Assembly (NCBI RefSeq): GCF_000750635.1
Contig: NZ_CCDM010000001.1
Coordinates: forward strand, 186,001-250,000
DNA length: 64,000 bases
Reading direction: 5' to 3'
DNA from: Oceanobacillus jeddahensis
GTDB lineage: Bacteria; Bacillota; Bacilli; Bacillales; Amphibacillaceae
The position numbers and the translations under genes were made by a program. Under the pieces are notes generated by a model that worked only from the letters and a program-made list of their open reading frames with translations, was not told the origin of the DNA and did no database searches. Of the stretch, positions 53,256-62,475 are shown piece after piece (position 1 is the first letter of the stretch; each line of letters starts with the position of its first letter).

Positions 53256-54590
53256 ATGAAAGAAAGATTACTCTTAGCGTTTTATGGAGATGATTTCACA
53301 GGCTCAACGGATGCGATGGAGGCCTTAACATTATATGGGTTGAATACGGTTTTATTTTTAGAGGTGCCTGATAAAGAAGTATTAACTGAGTTTGAAAATG
53401 TACAGTGCATCGGAGTAGCGGGGACCTCTAGAGCGAAATCTCCAGAGGGTATGCATAAAGAGTTGCAGCCAATATTTGAAAAAATAGCGGAAATCAATCC
53501 GCAGTTTTTTCATTATAAAGTGTGTTCTACGTTTGATTCATCTCCTGAAACAGGAAGTATTGGATATGCAGCAGATTTAGCAAGAAACTACTTTAAAAAT
53601 CAACAGTATCATCTTTTGGTTGGAGTTCCGCAATTGGGGAGATATACTGTATTTGGAAACCATTTTGCAAAAAAAGACGATTCAATCTATCGATTGGATC
53701 GTCACCCAGTAGTTGCGAATCATCCTGTCACTCCAATGAATGAAGCTGATTTGAAAATGCATATGAGCCAACAGACAGATCAAAAGGTGGGTTTAATTGA
53801 CATTTTAGAGGTGCAAGGTGGTCAAGAACGCATTAGAAAAAAGAATGAAGAATTAATGGACTGCGATATTCTATTATACGATGCCTTGGAGGAAAATCAT
53901 TTAGATGCGGTTGCTAATCATATTCTTAGTGAGGATAATCCAAAGACTCAATTTCTGATAGGTTCTTCCGGAGTGGAGTATGCATTAGGAAACGCCTGGG
54001 GGAGTTTTAGCGCTGATCACGTCCGGGAAGAGAATAATAGTTTGAATGATGATAGAGTATTGGTCGTTTCTGGAAGTGTTTCCGCAATTACCAGCGAGCA
54101 AATGGCTTATGCTAAGAAGGAAGGATTTTATCTGGAACAAATACCGAGTCATTACTTTGGAGTGAATGAAATTCCGCATGAATTTCTAAAAAAAGTTGGT
54201 AAACTTATCGAAGCGCATCGTAAAGTCATTCTATATACTGCGGATGGGCCCCGTGATCCAGCTATTGCCGAAATGAAAGAACATCTGGCAAAACAAGGTA
54301 AAGAGCAGGAGGAATTTGGTAGTATTATCGGTCATAATCTTGGATTATGGACAAAAGAAATCTTGGAAGAAAATACGGTTGATAAACTTATCATTGCGGG
54401 TGGAGATACATCTGGATTTGTCATGAAGGAATTAGGGATTTATGCTTTAAAGGTTTTAAGTAGTATTTCTCCAGGAGCTCCACTCTGCACGGTTTATTCC
54501 AGAAATAACGTATTTCATAAAATGAAAGTAGCGTTAAAAGGAGGGCAATTAGGAGGTAAGGATTTTTATAATCGTATTGTTCACCATTAA
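53256..54590 (+). CDS. Four-carbon acid sugar kinase family protein (DUF1537)
   Basis: The 444-residue protein has the N-terminal DUF1537 motif FYGDDFTGSTDAMEAL for sugar binding and the C-terminal nucleotide-binding motif IIAGGDTSGFVMKELG. The family includes kinases for D-threonate, L-erythronate-derived 3-oxo-tetronate and similar substrates, transferring phosphate from ATP. The AGGAGG-like site precedes the ATG. With the class II aldolase downstream, it suggests phosphorylation of an oxidised acid sugar followed by carbon-carbon cleavage or decarboxylation. Confidence 0.88.
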   Translation: MKERLLLAFYGDDFTGSTDAMEALTLYGLNTVLFLEVPDKEVLTEFENVQCIGVAGTSRAKSPEGMHKELQPIFEKIAEINPQFFHYKVCSTFDSSPETGSIGYAADLARNYFKNQQYHLLVGVPQLGRYTVFGNHFAKKDDSIYRLDRHPVVANHPVTPMNEADLKMHMSQQTDQKVGLIDILEVQGGQERIRKKNEELMDCDILLYDALEENHLDAVANHILSEDNPKTQFLIGSSGVEYALGNAWGSFSADHVREENNSLNDDRVLVVSGSVSAITSEQMAYAKKEGFYLEQIPSHYFGVNEIPHEFLKKVGKLIEAHRKVILYTADGPRDPAIAEMKEHLAKQGKEQEEFGSIIGHNLGLWTKEILEENTVDKLIIAGGDTSGFVMKELGIYALKVLSSISPGAPLCTVYSRNNVFHKMKVALKGGQLGGKDFYNRIVHH

Positions 54591-54604
54591 AGGAGACGAT
54601 TCAT

Positions 54605-55243
54605 TTGGGAACGAAACCTGAATTATTATTAAAAGATATTGCGTATAAGCAGATAAAAAAAGGAATCTTGGAAGAAGCTCATCAACCAGGTACGATCCTG
54701 TCAGAAAAGCAACTGGTAGAAAGTCTAAGTATGAGTAAAACACCTATAAAATCAGCAGTTGAACGTCTGGAAGCGGAGGGGTTTGTTGTTGTCTCTTCCA
54801 AAAGAGGTATTATTATTCAAGATATTTCAATTGATCGAATCAATGATATATATAACCTTCGCATTGCTCTCGAAACATTTAATTGTGAACAGATCTATAA
54901 TAAAATTTCAGAAGCCGAGATTAAATATCTGGATGATAACTTAAAAGCTGCAGAGGGTTATATTAAGGAATTGAATGTCAACAAGTTTGCTGAGCTTGAT
55001 CATGAATTCCATCTTATTATTTGTGAAATTGCTGGAAATAAGGAAATTAAAAATATATTGCTGAACTACAATGAACATTTATACCGTATTACTTTAAAAC
55101 ATTTGAATAAAGAGCCTGAAAGAATGTATAAGTTTCATGATGACCATGTGAAGCTTTTAAATCAACTAAGAAATCATGATAGAGAATGTGTGACCAGTAT
55201 GAAAATACACTTAGAAGATTCTAAGAAGATTCTATTTCAATGA
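54605..55243 (+). CDS. GntR/FadR-type transcriptional regulator
   Basis: The 212-residue protein has a winged helix (about 10-75, GTILSEKQLVESLSMSKTPIKSAVERLEAEG) and an FCD-type effector domain (ELDHEFHLIICEIAGN). It starts at TTG behind AAAGGAGACG, 14 bases after the kinase gene, so it is inside the operon and may autoregulate it. It differs from the GntR protein at 38415-39089. Confidence 0.88.
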   Translation: MGTKPELLLKDIAYKQIKKGILEEAHQPGTILSEKQLVESLSMSKTPIKSAVERLEAEGFVVVSSKRGIIIQDISIDRINDIYNLRIALETFNCEQIYNKISEAEIKYLDDNLKAAEGYIKELNVNKFAELDHEFHLIICEIAGNKEIKNILLNYNEHLYRITLKHLNKEPERMYKFHDDHVKLLNQLRNHDRECVTSMKIHLEDSKKILFQ

Positions 55244-55268
55244 TTTTTCAGCAACAAGGAGTGGGTGA

Positions 55269-56300
55269 ATGAAGGCAGTATATGTTGAACAAACGCATCG
55301 TTTATCGATAAGAAATCAAACAATTTCACAATTAGGAGAAAATGACGTATTAATTAAAGTAGCTATGGCAGGGATTTGCGGTTCTGACATTCATGTATAT
55401 AACGGTAGACATCCTTTTAGAACCCCGCCGGTATCCATTGGTCACGAATTATCTGGCTATGTTGAAGAAGTTGGTTCAAATGTTAAAAATATACCAATAG
55501 GATCAAAAGTAACAGTAAATCCACAAGTAGGTTGTGGGGAATGCGCATATTGCAGGAGTAATCAGATCAACCTGTGTGAAAATAGACAGGCTCCCGGTGT
55601 TGGAAATTGGCTCGGGGCGATGTCTGAGTATTTTATCGCCTCCGCTAATACTGTATTTGTTCTTCCTAATGAATTAGATAACAGAGCTGCTGTATTAGTA
55701 GAGCCTTTTGCAGTTGCATTTCATGCTTTAGAAAAAGCTAATTTGACAAGTGGCCATAAACTGGCGATTTTAGGTGCAGGTCCAATTGGATTGATGATTT
55801 TGCTTGCCGCTATCTCTAAAGGAGTATCTCAGAATCTGATAACAGATATTCGTAATTATCCATTGGAAATTGGAGAAAAATTAGGAGCGGGACAGGTATT
55901 AAACATTGCCAGGCATGAAGATTGGCAAGCGCATGCAGAGGAATTGAATGGTGGAAAATTTGATCGGGTGATTGTATGTACAGACTCCCCAAATATTATT
56001 AAACAGGCACTTCAGATAACAAAAAAAGGCGGTAAAATTATTACAGTTGCAATGTTTGATGATGAACACTCTATTAACATGAGAGACTTCCAAGGATCGG
56101 AAAAAGAAATGATAGGTTGCATGACGTATAATGAGAATAACTTTGAAGAGGCAATCCAATTTTTAAATGAAACCAACAATTTAGAAGAAATCATAAGTAA
56201 TTTAATTTCACATATTCTACCTTTTAATGAAGCCCAAAAAGGTTTTCAAATGGTTGCGAACAGCCAGGAAAAGGTGATTAAAGTTCTTCTTGAGTTTTAG
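55269..56300 (+). CDS. Zinc-dependent alcohol (polyol/sugar acid) dehydrogenase
   Basis: The 343-residue MDR protein has the catalytic zinc motif ICGSDIHVYNG and GHELSGYVEEVG, the four-Cys structural zinc site (GCGECAYCRSNQINLC) and LGAGPIGLMI for NAD. It resembles threonine or sorbitol dehydrogenase-like enzymes. In this operon it probably oxidises the hydroxy acid before phosphorylation or provides a side route. The substrate is not certain. Confidence 0.88.
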   Translation: MKAVYVEQTHRLSIRNQTISQLGENDVLIKVAMAGICGSDIHVYNGRHPFRTPPVSIGHELSGYVEEVGSNVKNIPIGSKVTVNPQVGCGECAYCRSNQINLCENRQAPGVGNWLGAMSEYFIASANTVFVLPNELDNRAAVLVEPFAVAFHALEKANLTSGHKLAILGAGPIGLMILLAAISKGVSQNLITDIRNYPLEIGEKLGAGQVLNIARHEDWQAHAEELNGGKFDRVIVCTDSPNIIKQALQITKKGGKIITVAMFDDEHSINMRDFQGSEKEMIGCMTYNENNFEEAIQFLNETNNLEEIISNLISHILPFNEAQKGFQMVANSQEKVIKVLLEF

Positions 56301-56335
56301 ATGTACAGAATAAATTGTAAAGGAGAGCCCCATTC

Positions 56336-56977
56336 ATGACAAATGAAACAATTATTTCAGATTTGCAAAAAACGGGAAAAAAGTTAATGGATTTAAATCT
56401 AGCATGGGGAACAGCGGGGAATATTAGTGCTAGAAAAGATGAAGACCACTTTTTTATTACAGCAAGTGGTACCAACTTAGGAGAGCTAAATGATGATGAT
56501 TTCGTTTTAGTACCTAATCATCACGAAACGAATAAAAAACCTTCCAAAGAATTTCCGATGCATCGAGCAATTTATGAAAATAGGCCGGAAATTAACGCTG
56601 TTCTTCATAGTGCTCCATTCTATAGCACACTGTTAGCCTGCAGTTCTTTAAATTTGCCCTCCAATTATTTTGTGGAGGCAATGTATTATCTTGAAAAAGT
56701 AGTACATATCCCATATAAGCACCCGGGAAGTAATGATTTAGCGAAAGCGGTAGAGGAAAAGGTAACGGAATCCAATGTATTTATATTAAAGAATCACGGC
56801 ATCTTAGTATGTGATGTAAGCATAAAAGAAGCATTCATGGCATTAGAGACGTTAGAATTTGCATCAAAAATGCTTATTACATCGATTGAAAAAGGAATAA
56901 AAATAGAAGGATTACCGCAGGAGCAAGTGGACGACTTTTTGAATAATGCGGGATATAAGCCTAGGAGAAAGTGGTAG
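56336..56977 (+). CDS. Class II aldolase/adducin family protein
   Basis: The 213-residue protein has the fold of L-fuculose-phosphate aldolase and 3-oxo-tetronate-4-phosphate decarboxylase: LAWGTAGNISAR, the Glu/His pair around SKEFPMHRAIYENRPEINAVLH, PGSNDLAKAVEE and NHGILVCD. The usual metal motif HTH reads HSA here, so one expected zinc ligand is replaced by Ala. It may use a different ligand or be a variant. It ends the operon, followed by a strong terminator. It likely cleaves or decarboxylates the phosphorylated product of the DUF1537 kinase. Confidence 0.85.
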   Translation: MTNETIISDLQKTGKKLMDLNLAWGTAGNISARKDEDHFFITASGTNLGELNDDDFVLVPNHHETNKKPSKEFPMHRAIYENRPEINAVLHSAPFYSTLLACSSLNLPSNYFVEAMYYLEKVVHIPYKHPGSNDLAKAVEEKVTESNVFILKNHGILVCDVSIKEAFMALETLEFASKMLITSIEKGIKIEGLPQEQVDDFLNNAGYKPRRKW

Positions 56978-57115
56978 GCTGGTGGAAGTTAAAAGTAGAG
57001 ACCCTTTAAAAATATGATAATTGCTATATTTAAGGGCTGTATTCTTGTGCCAGTGTATTAAGGAATTCTAGAATTATTATAAACGATAGTATTATATTGA
57101 AATAATCTAATAAAA

Positions 57116-57173
57116 TAAAAGCCCGAGAATTTACAGTGAGATAAAACACTTACGGTAGATTCAGGGCTTTTTT
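57116..57173 (+). terminator. Terminator of the acid-sugar operon
   Basis: The arm AAAGCCCGAGAATTTAC (57118-57134) pairs with GTAGATTCAGGGCTTT (57154-57169), with T-rich sequence after it. Confidence 0.85.
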
Positions 57174-57362
57174 ATGATTTCACTGTTATCAATAATTAGG
57201 TAGTATTCTGTGATAATCAATCCTTATTACAAAAAAGAACAATAAATGTATTTACTCAATATACTGTTTGTTGATATATCATCAGCTAATTAGCTTTAAA
57301 TAAGACAATCAGAAAGTTATATTACAATAAATGAAAGTTTATTATCATTTTTTAAGTTTATA

Positions 57363-57391
57363 TTGACAACATAAAATCATAGTGATATAGT
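57363..57391 (+). promoter_or_regulatory. Sigma-A promoter of the sialic acid operon
   Basis: TTGACA (57363-57368), 17 bases, TATAGT (57386-57391). The next sites follow directly. Confidence 0.8.
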
Positions 57392-57414
57392 TTCATTTAA
57401 TGAAAGCGCATTAA
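57391..57414 (+). promoter_or_regulatory. Operator palindrome and cre-like site of the sialic acid operon
   Basis: TTTCAT-TTA-ATGAAA (57391-57405) is a perfect inverted repeat around the expected transcription start. TGAAAGCGCATTAA (57401-57414) overlaps it and matches the core of a CcpA cre site. A local repressor and catabolite repression are both likely; the repressor gene is not in the window. Confidence 0.6.
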
Positions 57415-57479
57415 TTTGAAATTGATACTAAACGAAGCTAAATAAGGTAGTTATTTTACTAGCTAGTAAGGAGATCAGA

Positions 57480-58157
57480 ATGGATACATTGGAAAAAATA
57501 AATAAAAAGTTGATTGTTTCCTGTCAAGCGTTAGAAGATGAACCTTTGTACGATCCTTATATCATGGGAAGAATGGCTTTCGCGGCCAGTGTAGGTGGAG
57601 CTTCAGGTATTCGTGCAAATACAGTGAAGGATATAAAAGCAATAAAAAAAGAAGTAGATTTACCGATTATTGGTATTATAAAGAACAATTATCCTAATAG
57701 TAATGTGTTTATCACACCAACTATAAAGGAGGTTGATGCTCTTTATCAGGAAGGTGTTAATATTATTGCATTTGATGGGACATTACAAGAACGACCTGAT
57801 GGAAAAAGATTTCAAGATTTTTTTTCTGATATCAAGTTAGCTTATCCGGATCAATTATTTATGGCGGATGTTTCTACGGTAGAGGAAGGAGTACAAGCGG
57901 AAAAGGCTGGTGTAGATATTGTTGCACCGACACTGGTAGGGTATACTTCTTATTCTAAAGACTCGATTCCTTTGGAAGTAGCGGCAGGGCTAGTGAAAAA
58001 TACATCAATTCCAGTTATTGCTGAAGGAAACTTTGATACTCCTGAAAAAGCACAAAAAGCATTACAATTTGGTGTGCATGCTGTAGTTGTAGGAAGTGCA
58101 ATTACTCGGCCGCAGCATATTACGAGAAAATTTGTTCAAGCGATCCAAAAGGTATAA
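57480..58157 (+). CDS. nanE: N-acetylmannosamine-6-phosphate 2-epimerase
   Basis: The 225-residue TIM-barrel protein has [63 protein letters not shown] and [13 protein letters not shown], all NanE signatures. It converts ManNAc-6-phosphate to GlcNAc-6-phosphate in sialic acid catabolism. It is the first gene of the operon. AAGGAGATCAGA precedes the ATG. Confidence 0.95.
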   Translation: MDTLEKINKKLIVSCQALEDEPLYDPYIMGRMAFAASVGGASGIRANTVKDIKAIKKEVDLPIIGIIKNNYPNSNVFITPTIKEVDALYQEGVNIIAFDGTLQERPDGKRFQDFFSDIKLAYPDQLFMADVSTVEEGVQAEKAGVDIVAPTLVGYTSYSKDSIPLEVAAGLVKNTSIPVIAEGNFDTPEKAQKALQFGVHAVVVGSAITRPQHITRKFVQAIQKV

Positions 58158-58328
58158 AGACAAATTGAATAGGTTTTGGGATTGGAGATACTTTTTGATT
58201 AATTGAAATATAGAAAGAAGGTTGGATCTCATAGAAAAGAAAGAGAATTGCTTGAAAACATAATAAAAATATTTTTTATAAAAAAGATATTAGCTAAAAG
58301 TAGTTAATATAAGAAAGGATAAGTAAAA

Positions 58329-59243
58329 ATGACGGAACATTTAGACAAATTTAAAGGGGTATTCCCTGCATTTTATGCTTGCTATGATGATAATCAAAAA
58401 ATTTCTCAAGAAAGAAACGGTCAGTTGGTACAATTTTTAACGCAAAAAAATGTAGATGGTCTCTATGTAGGTGGAAGCTCAGGAGAATGTATTTATCAAA
58501 GTTTAGAAGAAAGAAAGCTGACTTTAAAATATGTTAAAGAATTTGCCAAAGACAATCTAACATTAATAGCTCATGTAGGTGCACCTTCTACGAAAGATAG
58601 TGTGGAATTAGCTCAATATGCTTCTAATTTAGGATATGATGCTTTATCATCTATTCCTCCTATATATTATGGGCTTCCTGAAAGTTCTATTTATAAATAT
58701 TGGATGTCAATAATTAAGTCTACCAACTTACCGTTTATTATATACAACATTCCGCAGACGACTGGCTATAGCCTTTCAATGGAGTTGTTTTCTGAGCTTG
58801 TTATAAATAGACAAGTTATCGGAATAAAAAATTCTTCACTGCCATCCATAGATATAGAAAGATTTAAGGCCGCAGGAGGAAGTGATTTTATTGTTTTTAA
58901 CGGACCTGATGAGCAATATATTTCTGGTAGATTAATGGGTGCCGATAGTGGTATAGGTGGAACATATGGTGTTATGCCCGAGTTATATGTGAAAGCAGAA
59001 CAATATATTTCTGAAGAGAATATGGAAAAAGCGAAGAAGATTCAAACGGATATAAATGATATTATTATTAATTTAAACTCATTAAGCGGAAACATGTATG
59101 CAATTATTAAAGAAGTTTTAAGACGGAGAGGAGTAAACATTGGTGGCGTAAGAGAGCCATTGGAAAATATATCAGATTCAGATGTAGAAAGTACTCAAGA
59201 AATCAAAAATCAAATTGATAGAACCATTAAGAAATATAAATAA
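58329..59243 (+). CDS. nanA: N-acetylneuraminate lyase
   Basis: The 304-residue DapA/NanA-family aldolase has the carboxylate-binding GGSSGE, the Tyr139 proton relay in YNIPQTTGY and the Schiff-base Lys167 in GIKNSS. It splits sialic acid into ManNAc and pyruvate. The assignment over DapA or other members rests on the neighbouring nanE, transporter and ROK kinase. It lies 170 bases after nanE with nothing evident between. Confidence 0.93.
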   Translation: MTEHLDKFKGVFPAFYACYDDNQKISQERNGQLVQFLTQKNVDGLYVGGSSGECIYQSLEERKLTLKYVKEFAKDNLTLIAHVGAPSTKDSVELAQYASNLGYDALSSIPPIYYGLPESSIYKYWMSIIKSTNLPFIIYNIPQTTGYSLSMELFSELVINRQVIGIKNSSLPSIDIERFKAAGGSDFIVFNGPDEQYISGRLMGADSGIGGTYGVMPELYVKAEQYISEENMEKAKKIQTDINDIIINLNSLSGNMYAIIKEVLRRRGVNIGGVREPLENISDSDVESTQEIKNQIDRTIKKYK

Positions 59244-59309
59244 GAAAAGGACGAAATGTGTTATCAGGAAAAATTTAAGTGAAATGAGATTAATAGGAGG
59301 GCACATTTA

Positions 59310-60644
59310 ATGAAAAGAATATTCTTTTATTTTATGTTAATTGCTTTAATGTTCTTCATGGTAGCTTGTTCAGGCGGAACTGAATCAGAAACAAATTCTT
59401 CGATAAATGAAGACGGAGAGTTAGAAGGGGATATTGTTTTCTGGCATTCATTTACTCAAGGGCCACGCTATGACTATATGCAGGATGCTGCAGATGCATT
59501 TATGGAAGAGCATCCAGGAGTGACGATAGAAATAGAATCATTTGCATGGCCAGAGTTTTATACAAAATGGACAACAGGTTTAACATCAGGGCAAGTACCA
59601 GATGTAAGTACTGCGTTACCTAGTCATGTTGTAGAAATGATTGATGTTGATGCAATTACTCCTTTAAATGATGTGATTGATGATATAGGTAGAGATCGCT
59701 TCAATGAAGCTTCTCTATTAGAAGGAACAGAGGATGGTAATAATTATTCTATTCCAATTTATTCTCATGCGCAGGTTATGTGGTATAGAAAGGATCTGTT
59801 GGATGAAGTGAACTTAGATGTGCCTGAAACCTGGGATGAATTATATGAGGCTGCAGTGAAAATTTCTGAATCTACAGACGCATATGGTTTATCGGTTCCA
59901 ATGGGAGCTGGTGATATGGCAGCGACAAGATTCCTGAATTTTTATGTGCGATCTGCTGGAGAAACATTGATAACAGAAGACGGGAAAGCTAATTTAACTA
60001 GTCCGACAGCGATTGAGGGAATTAACTATTGGGTTAAGATGTATGAAGCTACGTCACCATCAAGTTCTGTAAACTATGATGTTTTAGATCAGGCAAATCT
60101 ATTCTATCAAGGTGATACAGCTTTTGATTTTAATAGTGGTTTCCATATCGGTGGGGTAGAGACAAATAGTCCGGATCTGCTAGATGAGATTGATGCTGCA
60201 CCGATACCTAAAATAAATGCCAATGATGAAAGCAATGGAATTGAAACCTCTAATATTCCATTAGTAGTTTGGGAAAATAGCGATCATCCTGACATAGCTA
60301 AGGCTTTTATTGAGAGTCTTTATGAAACGGAAGGATATATTGACTTTTTACATTCTGTTCCTGTAGGGATGCTTCCTGCTTTAACGGATATTTCTGAAGA
60401 AGAAGCTTATTTAGATAATGAAACAATAATGAAATTTAGTGATGCACTTGATGTAATAAGTGAAGAGGCTGAAGAAGGAACAGCCATTGGTATGGAAAAT
60501 GGGCCAACAATTGAAGCTGGATTAATTACTAGTCAAGGGATAATAGAAAATATGTTTCAAGAGATAGTGGTTTCAGGAGTATCTGTGGAAGAAGCAGCAA
60601 AAAATGCAGAGGAAGAACTGAACAGAATTTTTGACTTATACTAA
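59310..60644 (+). CDS. ABC transporter sugar-binding lipoprotein (sialic acid type)
   Basis: The 444-residue family 1 (MalE-like) binding protein has the lipobox VAC and the conserved GDIVFWHSFTQGPRYDYMQ, FTTKWTTGLTSGQVPDV-like region and PVVVWENSDHPDIAKAF-like region. In this cluster the ligand is probably N-acetylneuraminate, as for the pneumococcal SatABC system. The cell supplies the ATPase from elsewhere, since none is encoded here. A long hairpin follows. Confidence 0.88.
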   Translation: MKRIFFYFMLIALMFFMVACSGGTESETNSSINEDGELEGDIVFWHSFTQGPRYDYMQDAADAFMEEHPGVTIEIESFAWPEFYTKWTTGLTSGQVPDVSTALPSHVVEMIDVDAITPLNDVIDDIGRDRFNEASLLEGTEDGNNYSIPIYSHAQVMWYRKDLLDEVNLDVPETWDELYEAAVKISESTDAYGLSVPMGAGDMAATRFLNFYVRSAGETLITEDGKANLTSPTAIEGINYWVKMYEATSPSSSVNYDVLDQANLFYQGDTAFDFNSGFHIGGVETNSPDLLDEIDAAPIPKINANDESNGIETSNIPLVVWENSDHPDIAKAFIESLYETEGYIDFLHSVPVGMLPALTDISEEEAYLDNETIMKFSDALDVISEEAEEGTAIGMENGPTIEAGLITSQGIIENMFQEIVVSGVSVEEAAKNAEEELNRIFDLY

Positions 60645-60648
60645 AAAA

Positions 60649-60688
60649 GAAAATGTGTAATAAGAATCTATTCTTGTTATGCATTTTC
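60649..60688 (+). other. Long hairpin after the binding-protein gene
   Basis: A 19-base stem (60649-60667 with 60670-60688, three wobbles, tiny loop) lies between the binding-protein gene and the first permease gene. Such stems commonly stabilise the upstream mRNA and lower expression of the permeases. No T-run follows. Confidence 0.7.
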
Positions 60689-60708
60689 ATGACAAGAGAG
60701 GAATCCAA

Positions 60709-61605
60709 ATGTATTTATTACATCGATTTAAAAAAATGAAAAATAACGGCATCTTTTTTCTCCTTCCTGCACTTGTAATTGTGGTGGCATTGCTTGTTTA
60801 TCCAGTATTATCGAGTATTTTTTATAGCTTAACATCCAAAAACTTAATTCGTTTGCAATTTGACATCGTTTGGCTAGATAATTTTATATTTGTTTTAACG
60901 AGTAAAGAATTTTATCAAGCTTTTCTTAACTCTTTTAAATGGACGATATTTTCAATTGGTGGTCAACTACTAGTAGGTCTTACAGCAGCCTTGGCGATCA
61001 ACCGTTTACCTAAATTAAGTGGTATATATAAAACCATGCTAATAATACCCTGGGCTTTCCCTGCAATTCTAATTGGATTGGGATGGAAATGGATACTGGA
61101 TGATGTAAATGGGTTTTTACCAAATTTTTTGATGGGAATTGGTCTCACAGAGAATGCAATTAGTTTTTTATCAGATCCGAATTTTGTATTTGCAACGGTG
61201 GTTCTTATAAATATTTGGTTTGGTGCACCGTTATTTATGGTCAATATTCTTTCCGCCTTAAAAACAATTCCATTAGAGCAGTATGAAGCAGCTCAAATAG
61301 ATGGTGCGAATGTATTTCAATCATTTTGGAATATCACGTTAAGGCATATTCGGATAGTGATTGGTTCATTATTAATAGTGCGAACAATTTGGGTCTTTAA
61401 TAACTTTGAAATTCTATTTCTGTTAACAGGTGGTGGACCTGCAAATATGACCACAACACTACCGATATTTGCATATCAAACAGGCTGGGGTTTGCAGCAA
61501 TTAGGAATAGCCTCTGCAATAACTGTGATATTGCTTTTATTCTTGATAGTAATTTGCTTCTTGTTCTTTAAATTGCTTGATAGATGGGAAAGGGAGGATC
61601 ATTAA
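60709..61605 (+). CDS. ABC transporter permease (MalF type)
   Basis: This is a permease of about 298 residues with six membrane segments and the EAA loop for ATPase contact (EQYEAAQIDGANVFQSFWNITLRHI). An in-frame ATG at 60679 precedes the ribosome binding site AGAGGA, so ATG 60709 is preferred. It overlaps the next permease gene by one base. Confidence 0.9.
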   Translation: MYLLHRFKKMKNNGIFFLLPALVIVVALLVYPVLSSIFYSLTSKNLIRLQFDIVWLDNFIFVLTSKEFYQAFLNSFKWTIFSIGGQLLVGLTAALAINRLPKLSGIYKTMLIIPWAFPAILIGLGWKWILDDVNGFLPNFLMGIGLTENAISFLSDPNFVFATVVLINIWFGAPLFMVNILSALKTIPLEQYEAAQIDGANVFQSFWNITLRHIRIVIGSLLIVRTIWVFNNFEILFLLTGGGPANMTTTLPIFAYQTGWGLQQLGIASAITVILLLFLIVICFLFFKLLDRWEREDH

Positions 61606-62447
61606 TGAAAAAAGTTGTAGGTAAACGTTTATCTTGGTCCGTGCTTATATCCTATATATATGTATCTATCTTGGCTATAGTTAGTGTTTTTCCTTTGCTA
61701 TGGATGTTTATTACATCGATTAAAAGCCCAGGAGAGACTTCACGAAATCCAATCGCTTTTTTTCCAGAAACAATTACTTTTGATAACTATGTCAGAGTAT
61801 TTACTGAATTAGGTTTTGGCACAAATTTGCTGAATAGTTTATTTATATCACTTTCGGCAACGGCAATAACGATCGTAGTTTCTTCTTTGGCTGCATATGG
61901 TATTGTCCGTTTCTTTCCAAAGTCAGGGAAAAGAATGACTAGAGTATTATTAATGACATATATGTTCCCACCGATTTTATTAGCAGTGCCATATACAATT
62001 ATCATCTCTCAATTAGGCTTGGTTAATACTTGGACAGGGTTAATAATCGCTTATCTTTCATTCTCCATTCCATTTGCTACATGGATGTTAGTTGGCTTTT
62101 TCAGAACAGTACCATTAGAAATCGAGGAGTCGGCCAGTGTTGACGGTGCAGGGAAATTAAGAGTATTTATCCAAATAGTGATACCAATTGTAATGCCTGG
62201 TATTGTTGCAACTGCTATCTATACTTTCATTAATACATGGAATGAATTTTTATTTGCGCTTTTATTTATTAACAGTTCGGAAAAAATGCCTATTTCAGTA
62301 GCACTCTATTCTTTAACAGGAACAGAAATCTTAGATTGGGGAGCAATTATGGCAGCTTCCGTCATTGTAATATTACCAACAGTAATTTTCTTTACACTTA
62401 TTCAAAACCATATTGCGGGTGGTTTATCTGAGGGATCAATCAAATAA
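61605..62447 (+). CDS. ABC transporter permease (MalG type)
   Basis: This is a partner permease of about 280 residues with the EAA motif (EIEESASVDGAGKLRVFIQIVIP) and six membrane segments. An in-frame ATG at 61584 lies before GGGAGGA, so the overlapping TAATG start at 61605 is preferred. Together with the preceding permease and the lipoprotein it forms the importer. Confidence 0.9.
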   Translation: MKKVVGKRLSWSVLISYIYVSILAIVSVFPLLWMFITSIKSPGETSRNPIAFFPETITFDNYVRVFTELGFGTNLLNSLFISLSATAITIVVSSLAAYGIVRFFPKSGKRMTRVLLMTYMFPPILLAVPYTIIISQLGLVNTWTGLIIAYLSFSIPFATWMLVGFFRTVPLEIEESASVDGAGKLRVFIQIVIPIVMPGIVATAIYTFINTWNEFLFALLFINSSEKMPISVALYSLTGTEILDWGAIMAASVIVILPTVIFFTLIQNHIAGGLSEGSIK

Positions 62448-62475
62448 TTTATAAATATCTGAGGAGGTAATTTAG

